Under the pieces are notes generated by a model. It was not told the DNA's origin and made no database searches. It worked only from the letters and a program-made list of their open reading frames with translations. From Drechslerella dactyloides (lineage: Eukaryota; Ascomycota; Orbiliomycetes; Orbiliales; Orbiliaceae), in NCBI GenBank assembly GCA_020064725.1, contig JAGTWJ010000011.1:558001-622000 (forward strand): DNA of 64,000 nucleotides, given 5' to 3'. Below are positions 1 to 9,794 of this stretch, in pieces; the first letter of the stretch is position 1; each line of letters begins with the position of its first letter. The position numbers and the translations under genes were made by a program.

Positions 1-1998
1 CGTCCTAGGTTCTGCGGGTGCATGGTACGGACACCATGCCATGCCATGCCATGCCATTCCAGGCGAGAAAATCAACTGAAATTTCGAAACGAAACTCGGA
101 TTGATCAATCTTCGCGGCATTTACTGCTTTCGCCAGCTGTTGAAATGGAAACATCAAGAGAAAAAAAAGTCTGTCACCACCCTCGCATTAGCCTGCAGCT
201 AGACTGTACTATATGTCGTGTACAGTCATAAAGGGTATACCACGCATGGAGTATATTGTGTGTACGTACAAATCATCGACGACATGCCCGATTGATTGAC
301 CGATTGGTAATGTGAACCGGCCCACCGCAGCGCCAAGTGCTGTATCTACCGGGTGTTTATTTCCGTGCACGTTCGTATCACACGTTTGCCGGTTGACCAC
401 ACGTATACCCGACCGGCCGGCCCGATGAACGCCTGTCCGTCTGCAGCGTATGTATGTAGGTAGCCTGCGACTCTATTGGAAAGTTCCAGGTATGTATGGA
501 ACGTACTGGCTGTCGTGCACCACGCAGCCGGTAGCCGGCTTCCTTGGCGGTTCTTCATGTAACGCGCACGACGTCGACAATACTCATGTACGTTTCATTA
601 TATCTGATATGTACTTGGTCGTTGTGCATAAAGTCGATATATCACAACTTCAGCCTTGACGAGTCAAATTCAATCCACACGGATGCCTGCCTGAGCTGAA
701 TTGTACTGCCACTGTGGGGCAGCTGCTATATCACTAAGATCATGTCGACCCATAACCCCATTCAAGCACAATTAGTAGCTAGCTCTAGGTAGCAACAGCA
801 GCAGCGCGCGTTAATGGAAGCCACCGACGCCAGGTTACTTATGCAGGCGCATGTGCATGTGCAGCTTGATATCCAGCGTGTGTATGCAGCTTCCAACTTG
901 GCTCAGGTAGCTCAGTATCAATCATGCATACATGCTTGCTTGCTGTGCTGTCGGTATCCACGGCTGCCCGAGAGCTCGTTCGCCCGGTGATCAGATAGTT
1001 AAACCTAGCGCGACGAATACTTCCTATCCGATCGATCGATACCAAATGTTATACAGTACTAAACGCTACACGACGTCGGATAGACGGACAGACAAGCGAA
1101 CAATCTGCAGTCAAGTCGTTTCATCAAAGCTTCAACTGCAGAAACCCCAGCTGCAGATGTATGTACATGTAGATAAAAAAAATCCCGCTGGCCGTCACCC
1201 GGCCGGCTGCATGCCAGCAGTGCACCGGCGCCCGCGTCGACATGCCATGGCCACGCACCCATCATACCATCCATCACATCACCCGCCGCCGCTGCAGCGT
1301 CGATCGCCGCCAGGCCGCATGCATGCCTAAGTACCTATCTGCCAGCTGGGGAAGCCTGCCTGCCTGCTTCCATTTCCTTGATAATTACGTGGTATAGTGA
1401 GGTATATGGAAAGCCACCTACGTCCGAGTGCAGCTGTGCAAGCTTTCCAGGGTGGGCCGTGCGCCAAGGACGGCATCCTGCTCGACAAGTCGGATATCCG
1501 GATGCGAGCCCATTTGGCGAAGAAGGCAGGAAGGAAGGAAGGAAACGTTCTCCGTGAATTCATGCGGGGGGAGCGGCGGAGGCAATCCTACAACCGTTGT
1601 CCATACACCCATACATTACTGCTACGTACATTCGCGCGTGCACACATACATGCGTGCGTGCGGACATGCGTGCGGACACACCTGCAGGTTTGCTATATCA
1701 TCCCAATATCATCTCATCCTTCGTTCGTATTCTCGAGTGCACATCGCGGGAAGAATATTCCAAATGACCGTCCGGCCGTTATCCCATTTCATAACTTGTG
1801 ATATATAAATATGCGACCAAAAGAATGCTCTCATTGAAATGCCGCAAACAAAAAAAACTCAGACGATACTCCTTGCCACGGTGGGTACTTCCTATATATA
1901 TTAGACCAACAAAACAAAACCGATCCTCGAAAGAGGGAGCTACCCAGACAGACCCTAACAAAACGAAAGAAGAAAAGAAAAGTAAAGAAAGACGGCGC
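1..1998. other. intergenic, no gene seen
   Basis: I see no convincing coding sequence here; open frames are short and match no family. It holds a run of about four copies of a 5-bp unit (atgcc) near 35-57, several gatc/tgcatg-rich stretches, and an A-rich segment at about 1840-1990 just downstream of the GGPP synthase stop, probably its 3' untranslated region. Confidence 0.5.
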
Positions 1999-3782
1999 TC
2001 AAGAGGGGTTGGTTTTAAGCTTCTCCAGGATGGCGGTCAAGGCGGGATTGTCCCCAAACGACGCCAGCAAGCCAGCAGCCTGCTCGTGCAGATCTCGCAA
2101 TACGGACTCCGTGTAGGTGAACGACTTTGTCTCGTCCCGCATGTAGGCCACCGCGTACTGCTTGACGCCGTTGTCCTGCGTCTGCTGCTTCAGGATGTTG
2201 ATGATCTGCAGGTTCGTCGGGTTCGCCCTGATCGAGTGGATGATCGGGAACGAGAATTTGCCCTCCGTCAGGTCTTCCGCGAAGCCCTTGTTTTTGGCGT
2301 ACTAATACGAGGCGTCAGTTTCACTTGTGAGAAAACTCTGTGACGGGCGATCCTTTACCTGTTCCGACTGCAGATTCATGTAGTCATCCCTGATTTGGAA
2401 AATCAGGCCCATTAGGTTGACAAGGTCGATGTAATCGCTAAACCACCCATAAGTCCGTCTGTCAGTACATATAAAATGTGATATCAACGACAAAAAATGA
2501 GGCGGTAGCGAGTGTTGTCCTTACACTTTGCTCGCGCTCTGCGCCTGCATGAGCTTGATGGCAAGACGGAAGAGCCCTCCGGTTTCTGGCTGACAGTCAG
2601 CACAACGATGCTAACGAAAATACATCGCCTGATATCACATTGTAAAAAGGAGGGTCTGGTTTACGAGACCGTATCACATACTGTTGCTGACCATCTCGAG
2701 ATAGTCGTCCTCGGACGGGCAGGTCAGGGTGTCTCTCCAGAACAGGTCCATCCCCTGCCCTCGGTGCAGGTTTATCAGCTCCTCTAAACGCGGCAAGCCG
2801 AGCCAACCCGTCAGCGAAACGACCGTTCATTGCCGCGCAAACAAAAGCCGCGCAGATAAAAGCCGCAGGAGACGAGAGGGAGAAATCTACCTGTGAAGGC
2901 GTGGATGCACTCCGGGTTGTCCAGCCGTGTGATCTCGTTCATCGCGCGAAAGTAGATGTAGTTTGCGGAGTTGATCGTCTGGGCGACGCCGAACAGGCTG
3001 TGGGCGACGGGGAAGCCTCGCCGCAGCAGCGAGTTGTCCTCGACATCGTCAACGCTAGATCCGGCCGGAAAGTATAAGAGCGGTATTCTTTTATCAAGAG
3101 TTTGTTTGCAGGGCGGACTCACAGCAGGGAGGCGTTGTGCAGCATGGCGACGACATGCTTGATGATGGCGAGGGACTGCTCGGGCACCTGCAGGTAGACG
3201 TTGAAGGCCTCGATGAGCTGGGAGCGGATGTCCTTGCCGGGCAGCGAGGACAGGTAGTCGTACGGCGCGCATACCGCCTGGATAGTAATCAGTTGTCGTT
3301 AGCTACGTTGGATCGCTGGATCGCAAGATGGAGTAGATGTATGGACGCACCTTTTCCTTGGTCTGGGACCAGGGCCGGTGGATGACCTTGAGCGAGAAGT
3401 CTCTGGGGGCCCGCGATTCGTGGGTGGGAGATGCGATGTTTTCGGGTGCATCGGCGGCGGCGGGGCGGTTGTAGGCGGGGGACTCCGGGCGAGGCTTGGA
3501 GTAGCCGTTGGCGTAGGCGTAGATGAGATGGTGGGGGATGCCGTTGGAGGGGCTCTTGGAGTGGTGATGGTTGCTGCTCACGGCGGGCGAGGAGCGGCGG
3601 GCGGGATCGGAGGCGTCTGCGGGCGAGAGGGAGTCCATGGCGGCGGTGGTGGACGGAGCGTCGAGGCCGTCGGGGGGCCCATGATCATGATGGCGGGAGC
3701 CGTTGTTGTTGGAGGTGGCGGCTTCGGCGGGTGTGGAGGGCGCGGCCATCGTCGGCGTGTGGCGCGTTGTCTCGAAGAACAC
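1999..3782 (-). CDS. geranylgeranyl diphosphate synthase, 7 exons
   Basis: Trans-prenyltransferase that condenses isopentenyl diphosphate with allylic diphosphates to give C20 geranylgeranyl diphosphate, used for protein prenylation, carotenoids and diterpenes. Seven exons (3351-3782, 3123-3277, 2891-3054, 2682-2783, 2525-2585, 2359-2437, 1999-2301) join in phase to about 431 aa. Residues 1-130 are a Ser/Pro/His-rich low-complexity leader. The catalytic part follows with PYDYLSSLPGKDIRSQ, the first Asp-rich motif DDVED near residue 198, HRGQGMDLFWRD, and the second motif FQIRDDYMNL near 318-327. Both metal-binding motifs are intact, so the enzyme should be active. The long leader is as in al-3/BTS1-type enzymes of primary metabolism. 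The start ATG is uncertain: a second Met lies 11 codons in. It is divergent from the Cdc14-like gene, with about 0.8 kb between. Confidence 0.9.
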
Positions 3783-4594
3783 GATCTTGTGTTATATCGG
3801 ATGGAGAGAGAGTTATATTGAGAGATGCGAACGAGTATAGATACACGGATAAGAGAATATGAGAATATATACGGACGATGTCGAGAGCACAGATATCTAG
3901 ATGGGAGTCGTCAGAGCAGGGTGAAGTCTGCTGTGCTGGATCCTCGATGGCCGTATATATACGAGATCTCGAACGGCGGGCACGGCGTTGCGCAAGCTGC
4001 CAAAGCGCACCCCGATCGATGCGCACACCATCCATCCATCCAACCAACCAACCAACGTCCAACTGCCCAGCTTAGTCTCGGGGACGCTGTGCCCAGCTGT
4101 GCGACCGACATCCGCGTACGGATGCACAGACTAGTCCGAATGGACGGATGGGATCCTCGACGTCTGCATTCCGTGGGTTGAGGGCGTCGGCGCTCGCTTC
4201 GACCGAGTCGTGGCGGATTCGGGCCAGGAATAGCGCTGTTCGGGTGGGAGACATGGCCGTATCGGGGTCGGACATGGACATTACCTGCATCCACCGCCGT
4301 CCCGCTTCTCGTATCCGAAACAGGCATCGTTATATTGTTCGATGCATATGGCATTCGATATTGACGATGAGTGGAACGAGGTGATGCGCCTCTCGTACAC
4401 TGCAGAGAACCGTCTGAATGTCCCGATCGTGCAGGCGAGTGTTGCATTTTGCAGCGCCAACACGTTAACACCCGCCGGGCCATCACACCGTCGATGCTTG
4501 CCGATATATCAGAATGCGGTCGGAAACGAAAGACGGCGCCGTCTGCCACGAAAGCATCGCCACACGTCTCCATGTCACCTCCTGGTAATACGCG
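3783..4594. promoter_or_regulatory. shared divergent intergenic region (GGPPS / Cdc14-like)
   Basis: An 812-bp spacer separates two head-to-head starts and must hold both promoters. A long minus-strand frame crosses it (3911-4678), but it has no family features and extends into the Cdc14-like gene, so I treat it as chance. A short ccaa/ccaacc repeat lies at about 4030-4055. No recognised operator was found. Confidence 0.5.
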
Positions 4595-5673
4595 ATGGAG
4601 CCGTCGCAGCGCTCGCTCGAGTTCAGCCTGGCCTACGCCGTCGACCTGCTCGCCCGGCACTCCGTCCGATGCATCCAAACGGGCCTCGGCACCATCATGC
4701 GCTCTCTCCAGAGGTCACGGCCCGAGCCCTTCCAAGATAGATGCCGCCAGCTGCAGCACGGCTTCGAACACAACAGTCAGTATCGCATTCACACCAGTTC
4801 CTCCAATAGTTATGCTGACGAATATGGTATGCAGTCGTGATCCATGTCACCGCGTTGATCGAGCGCCTCATGATGATTCAAACGCTGGCCTGTGAGTGGC
4901 TTCCCTTCAGACTTTGTTGCTCAAGACGAAAGAGTCTATCTGACACCCAGCAGTATCACAAGCCGAGAGAGACCGGCTGCTCCTGTCGTCCATGGCCGTC
5001 CTGAGGACCGCGATGGCATACCACCCCCCCTCGCGCAACCTCTACGCCCGCGACCGGCCCATGAGAGTCGGTGCCTCTCCCGTCTGATCATTCGATAGAG
5101 TGAAATTTGTCTAACGACCGGCCAGATGCTCCTCCACCTGCTGCACAAACCGTCCGAGCTTGTCGTCCGGGCCACCATCGAAACCATCATCTGCAGCACG
5201 ATCGACTGTCCGGCAAACATGAGGGTGAGCGAGTACCTATGCATCCAAATGTGATGTACGTCTGCTAAACGTCGATTCGGGTGCAGACGTTCGAATACGT
5301 CGGCGGCCTCCGCAGCCTGGCCAAGCTCGACATCAAGTCTGACCTGCCGAAATCCCTCGTACACGCTCTCAAAGCCTTTGTCAAGCACTACACCCGGCCC
5401 GAGAACGAGCACGCCCAGACCGCCATCTCGTCCTCCCAGGCGCGAATCCAGGGTAACACTATCGTCATCGGACGGCGCAGCCGCGATGTTCCCGAAAAGC
5501 TGCAGATGCTGCGCGATGCCTATGCTCAAGCGGTGCGTGAAAGGGACGCAGCGGCGGCTGCATGGGAGGCTGCTGCTGCTGCTGCTAGGGCCAGGTCGGC
5601 AAGATCGGCTCGGCCAGCAAGACCGGCCAGACCAGCCAGGCGTGGGCCGCCCAGAAAGCGACGACGGGTGTAG
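4595..5673 (+). CDS. Cdc14-family septation initiation network protein (Sid1 partner type)
   Basis: In fission yeast, Cdc14 of this family (not the phosphatase) binds the Sid1 kinase in the septation initiation network at the spindle pole. Five exons (4595-4775, 4835-4891, 4954-5066, 5126-5224, 5287-5673) join in phase to 278 aa. Family-like blocks appear in order: FEHNIVIHVTALIERL, YHPPSRNLYARDRPMRMLLHLL, and NMRTFEYVGGLRSLAKL. The C-terminus is an Ala-rich helix followed by RPARPAR repeats and a basic RKRRRV tail, which could be a nuclear localisation signal. Oddities: the donor of intron 3 is GTCGGT, a weak site, and the N-terminus diverges from the usual family opening. This may be a divergent paralogue rather than the main SIN Cdc14. 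Family assignment is by recalled motif similarity. Confidence 0.7.
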
Positions 5674-5874
5674 GGGGGTCGATAAGATCGCGTCTGTCTC
5701 GCGTCTGTACGATCGTGGGTGCCCGCATGGGTATATTCCCGTTTCGAGGCATCGTCACGAGGCGTTGTATATACATTTCCTAGGTTGTGCGATTATAATT
5801 GCGCTGCAGCTAGCCAAGACTGGATGACTCGACATGACACACCGCAACTCACTCCTCACGCCTCTGCATTTGTC

Positions 5875-5880
5875 TATAAA
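5875..5880 (+). promoter_or_regulatory. TATA-like box upstream of methyltransferase
   Basis: TATAAA occurs 94 bp before the chosen ATG of the 5974 methyltransferase, at a plausible distance for a fungal promoter. Judged by sequence and position only. Confidence 0.35.
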
Positions 5881-5973
5881 GGCAGCACCGTAATTAATAC
5901 CACCACGTTCAATTCATCCACCTTCGCACCATAATACTACTCAATTGACTTGGCTAGTAAGAGGGGAATTGAA

Positions 5974-6768
5974 ATGGCAACCGGCGAAGAGCAGCGCATG
6001 CCGACGATGGCCGCATACGACCGCTGGGCCGCCGTCTACGATTCCGACGGCAACATCCTCCAGCTGCTCGACGACGCATACATCACGACCCACCTGCCGC
6101 CTTTGATTAACACTACATCTACATCACCGCCGACGGTCGTCGAGCTGGGATGCGGGACGGGGCGCAACACCATCAAGCTCGCACGACTGGGCGCGCGTGT
6201 CGTCGCGGTGGATAATTCAGCCGGCATGGTCGCACGACTTCGCGACAAGCTCGCGGGTGATGCTGACGCTACGCTCGCGGCACGGGTTACCGTTGTCATG
6301 CAGGATCTTTCCGCCCTGCCTGCCGGCGAGCTACACTCTACCCTACTACAATTATCACTACAAGATAATACCGTCGATGGGAAAGATGCGGAGAAGGGGA
6401 GAGTGGACGGCCTGCTGTGTACGCTTGTATTGGAGCATCTTTCCCTCCGCACCTTCTTCGCGGCCGCGGCGTCGTTGCTTCGGAATAACGGCTGGCTGCT
6501 GCTGACGAGCATGCATCCGGATCTCGGCAGCCGGACGTCAGCGGGCTTCAGGGACCCGGACACGGGCGCGAAGGTGCGGCCGGACTCTATGAATCATAGC
6601 GTGGAGGATATCTTGTCGGCGGCGGCGGAAGTCGGGTTTGCGGTTGATGGAGTCGTGAGCGAGGAGGGTATACGGGATTCCGCGCATGCTGCAGAGCTGG
6701 GGTCTCGCGCGGAAAAGTGGGTTGGCGTCACGATGCACGTTGGCATGCTGCTGCGACTTCACCGATAG
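5974..6768 (+). CDS. class I SAM-dependent methyltransferase
   Basis: Single-exon protein of 264 aa with a Rossmann-type methyltransferase core. It opens with AAYDRWAAVYDSDGN, followed by motif I VVELGCGTGRNTIKLARLG and the acidic strand-2 end VVAVDNSAGMVARL, which together form the S-adenosylmethionine pocket. VMQDLSALPAGE and LVLEHLSLRTFF follow as later motifs. The in-frame region upstream lacks an ATG, so I took the first ATG at 5974. The substrate cannot be told from sequence; the opening resembles small-molecule methyltransferases of the UbiE/Methyltransf_25 type. The neighbours give no pathway clue. It converges on the Sam35-like gene with only about 120 bp between the stops. Confidence 0.88.
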   Translation: MATGEEQRMPTMAAYDRWAAVYDSDGNILQLLDDAYITTHLPPLINTTSTSPPTVVELGCGTGRNTIKLARLGARVVAVDNSAGMVARLRDKLAGDADATLAARVTVVMQDLSALPAGELHSTLLQLSLQDNTVDGKDAEKGRVDGLLCTLVLEHLSLRTFFAAAASLLRNNGWLLLTSMHPDLGSRTSAGFRDPDTGAKVRPDSMNHSVEDILSAAAEVGFAVDGVVSEEGIRDSAHAAELGSRAEKWVGVTMHVGMLLRLHR

Positions 6769-6887
6769 CTTTCCTCATGTACTTACTTATCTATACTATT
6801 AAAGCCTCCCCCCGTCCACCGCTATCTATAATGTGAATGTACAGCGTGAGTCGTATGTATGTACAATGTATAGTGTAGGATGATGGT

Positions 6888-7959
6888 CTATGGATACCAC
6901 CGGCTGCGGATGCGCGCTTCGTGCTGTATTAAGTTCGCATGCCGGCGCAGACCGCCCGCCAACTCCGCCCCGCTGCCGCTTTCCTTCTCACCCGCCAGTA
7001 TCAAATGCACGTACGCGAACACGCTCGCATCGAACAATCCCGCGTCCTGCGCGCCGAAGAACCACCGATCCGTCCCCAGCAGCGTGCTCAGCGCCTCCCA
7101 CGCACCCTCCGCCCGCGCGTACAACGTCCGCCCTGTTATCGTCGACGTAGAAGATGAGCTTCGAATGCTGGCGAGGGCTGCGCGGCGCATTTGTGCTGCG
7201 AGGGCGGCGGTGACGGGCCACGTTGGCGTCGTCGCGGTGTATCGCGGTGCTGTTACGCCGTGCAGCGTGTCGGCGTCAACGTACATTGCGTACAGCTGCT
7301 ACCATCAGCCCGGTCCCCCCACATTCACATACAAATCAAAGGATGGAAGAAAGAGTAGGAGGATGGACACACCCAGGCGTCGCGGATGCTGGTGTCGAGG
7401 AGCGTTTGGAAGGCGCGGTAGTCCGCCCCGTCCACGTCGACGGTGTTGACCGAGCTGGCCGCATTATCCTCGATCCATCGAGCGAGTTTCCCCGCCGTGA
7501 CCGTCTCCGCGGGCAGTCGTGTCTGGGTGCGGGAGCCCTCGACGACGAGGAACGGCAGGCTGCCGGAGGGCGAGGCGTGGTTGCTGGAGGGCTCCGTGCG
7601 GAAATCGACGCCGCGGATCCTCAAGAACGTCTGCCGTTTGTATCATTAGCCCCACTTCCGCACGGTCCACTGAATCAAAGTCGGCGCATATGGATAGGAT
7701 GCGTGCGTAGATGTGCAAGGACGAACAGTGATGTGTCCCGCACCTGCCACTTCAAACACGCGGGGTTGAACGACGGCGCGCCGTCCTCAGCGCCAAACAC
7801 GAACAGCGTCGTCGTATTCGAATCGTCGGCGGCATTGTCGGCGATCGTCCGGCCCCGCTCGGGCGGCGGGTCGACGGGGAGTGTGACGAGCGGGAAGGCG
7901 CCGAACAGCACGCGGATGAAGCGCGGGGCGCGGAAGAAGCCGTCGTCTGTGCGCGGCAT
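6888..7959 (-). CDS. SAM35: Sam35/metaxin-like mitochondrial outer-membrane sorting protein
   Basis: Sam35 is the receptor subunit of the SAM complex, which inserts beta-barrel proteins into the mitochondrial outer membrane. Three exons (7744-7959, 7373-7630, 6888-7298) join in phase to 294 aa. The N-terminal APRFIRVLFGAFPLVTLP matches the yeast Sam35 opening (basic patch, then FPL). SFNPACLKWQTFLR follows, then SNNHASPSGSLPFL, a GST-like N-domain seen in fungal metaxins. The later part has LLDTSIRDAWQLYAMYVD and WFFGAQDAGLFDASVFAYVHL, the C-terminal GST-like helix region. I assign Sam35 rather than Tom37/Sam37 from the opening block. Fungal Sam35 sequences diverge a lot, so the exact orthology is moderately sure while the metaxin-like family is well supported. 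Confidence 0.72.
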
Positions 7960-8673
7960 CGATTGGAGTGGAGTCGAGGTAAAATTGAAAATTGTCTCGA
8001 CATGTTGGGTTTTTGTTCGAGAGCAGAGTTTTGGGGTGTTGGCCGTCGAGGGCGGGTTTCACGCGGGCGGGCGAATGCAACACAGCGGGTGCGGGGCTGC
8101 GGGAGCCAAATGGAATAAGATGAATTGGCTAGCTTGCCGTCCCCGCTCTCTCTCTCTCTTTCACTCTCGTCTCGATCAAAAGTGGACTAGAATGGATAGA
8201 TACAAGTACAGGTTTCTATCAGTGACGGGAAAAACGAGTGCTATACAGTCAAGACAACAGTAAATAAAACAAAAGATATAAAACTCCGTGGTCTGTTCTG
8301 TCGCCTCCAAGAAGAATGAACATCGGATATATCTATATCCGCCGGTAACGCCAATTGCCATGCGAGAACAGGTCCCCGTAAAAGGGATCCAACAAAAGGG
8401 AATCAAGAAAATTGGTTGAGCGAATGGAACGGGCGGTCAACAGGATGCCCTCGTCAACGAGGGGGGTCGCACATCGTACTGAGTACAAAGAGAACAAAAA
8501 AAAAAAGGACAAGCGAAATGGGTATGAGAGAACTGATTGGTTCGTTTTAGAAATGGCAGATGAGATGGTGCAGCGTAGGAGAATGCACGCATGCATGCGT
8601 GGCCATCTCCGGTATGAGATATAGAGGGCACTGCAGTGCGGTAATCATGTCGATGCCGGTATCGACGATACCG

Positions 8674-9576
8674 CTACGAGGCCTTGGGGTCCTCGGACTG
8701 CTCGGCGGTGACGGCAGAGGCGGCGGCCAGCTTTTCGAGGTGGTGCTGCTGGAGCTGCAGGACCTGGGCGGGCGTGAGGAGGCCGAGGTAGCCGGCGGGA
8801 TTGTCCTCGAGGGTGAGAGGGGTGACGGGGCCGGGCGAGCCGAGGGGCAGCAGGCGCGGGGAGATGGGCCCTCCGGCGCCGACGGCGGAGGACGAGGAGG
8901 CGGAGGCGGCGGCGCCGCGGGTGGCCTGGTAGATGAGTTCGCGCTGCTGCATCTGGAAGGCGAGCTGCTGCTGGGCGAGGAGGGCGTGGTAGGACGCGCG
9001 GGCGGGAGAGGACGACGACGACGAAGCGGCGGCGGGACGGGCCTTGCCGGCGAGAGGGGACGAGGCGGAGGGAGCGGCGGACGAGGAGGGATTGGCGGAG
9101 GTCGTCGACATGGACGGAAAGTAGGAGGAGGGCGACGACGGCGACGGCGAGCGAGGCGAGGGCGTGTTGGATGAGTTCTGGTGATTGGTATGAGAATGAT
9201 GGTGATGGTGGAGAGGAGAGTGGGAGGCAGATAAATAGGCGGGAAAGTAGCTTTTGGGAGCGGGCGGCGGGAAGAGCTGGGAGGGCGAGTAGTAGGGCGA
9301 GTGGGCGGGCACGAGCGGCGGGATAGCGATGGATTTAATATTGTTATCGCAGTCCGAGGAGCCTGGCGAAGAGACCTGGACGGAGCTGGGAGAACGATTG
9401 GGATTGGAATGATTGGGATTGAGACTGGAAGAATTAGCCGTGGGCCCGCTGCTGCGAGGGCCCGCGTGACCAGGCGGCAGAGTTTGGGCTTGGGCTGGTT
9501 GCGGCGGCAGGGGGATGAACCCGGGCCGCGGGCGACGGGCGAGCCTCCTCGACGCCATCTTCATCCTACTCTTCAT
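8674..9576 (-). CDS. hypothetical Ser/Pro/Ala-rich protein
   Basis: I do not recognise this protein. The frame gives 300 aa from the ATG at 9574-9576; it stays open for another 56 codons upstream, but that part reads like leader sequence. The N-terminus is strongly basic (MASRRLARRPRPGF). The middle is low complexity: Asn/Ser runs, a His cluster, and Pro/Ser and Ala/Ser tracts. A short ordered-looking block near the C-terminus, LTPAQVLQLQQHHLEKLAAA, preceded by ARASYHALLAQQQLAFQMQQRE, could form two amphipathic helices. The long low-complexity frame could in principle be chance in GC-rich DNA, but the helix-like blocks and lack of stops argue for a gene. Its start lies about 185 bp from the transposon. 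Confidence 0.55.
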   Translation of the reverse strand: MKSRMKMASRRLARRPRPGFIPLPPQPAQAQTLPPGHAGPRSSGPTANSSSLNPNHSNPNRSPSSVQVSSPGSSDCDNNIKSIAIPPLVPAHSPYYSPSQLFPPPAPKSYFPAYLSASHSPLHHHHHSHTNHQNSSNTPSPRSPSPSSPSSYFPSMSTTSANPSSSAAPSASSPLAGKARPAAASSSSSSPARASYHALLAQQQLAFQMQQRELIYQATRGAAASASSSSAVGAGGPISPRLLPLGSPGPVTPLTLEDNPAGYLGLLTPAQVLQLQQHHLEKLAAASAVTAEQSEDPKAS

Positions 9577-9760
9577 GCAATCTCGGTGTGTTCGAGGCGG
9601 TGATGATGATGATAATGATGTGAGGATGCCGTGTGTCGTATTATACAAGTGCAGCGGTGTGTTGGATGGAGGTTGGAAGTGAGTAAAAGCAGCGGGACAA
9701 GCTGCCAATATAAGGACAGCTTTAACATGAGAACGGTCTAACATGAGAACAGAATGGAAT

Positions 9761-9794
9761 TACGAAGGCTTGTCAAATAAGTAACGCTACATTA
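9761..9794 (+). repeat. left terminal inverted repeat with TA target site
   Basis: A 34-bp sequence starting TACGAAGGCTTGTC is the exact reverse complement of 11375-11408. The outer TA is read as the duplicated target dinucleotide usual for Tc1/mariner elements, leaving a 32-bp perfect inverted repeat. Confidence 0.95.

Noticed and set aside
3911..4678. 255-codon minus-strand frame between GGPPS and the Cdc14-like gene
   Set aside because: It overlaps the Cdc14-like first exon, has no family motif, and reads Arg/Ser-rich as expected for a chance GC-rich frame.
1999..6768. GGPP synthase plus a methyltransferase as a terpenoid biosynthetic cluster
   Set aside because: There is no terpene cyclase, P450, transporter or regulator nearby. 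The other neighbours are cell-cycle and mitochondrial genes, so chance proximity is more likely.
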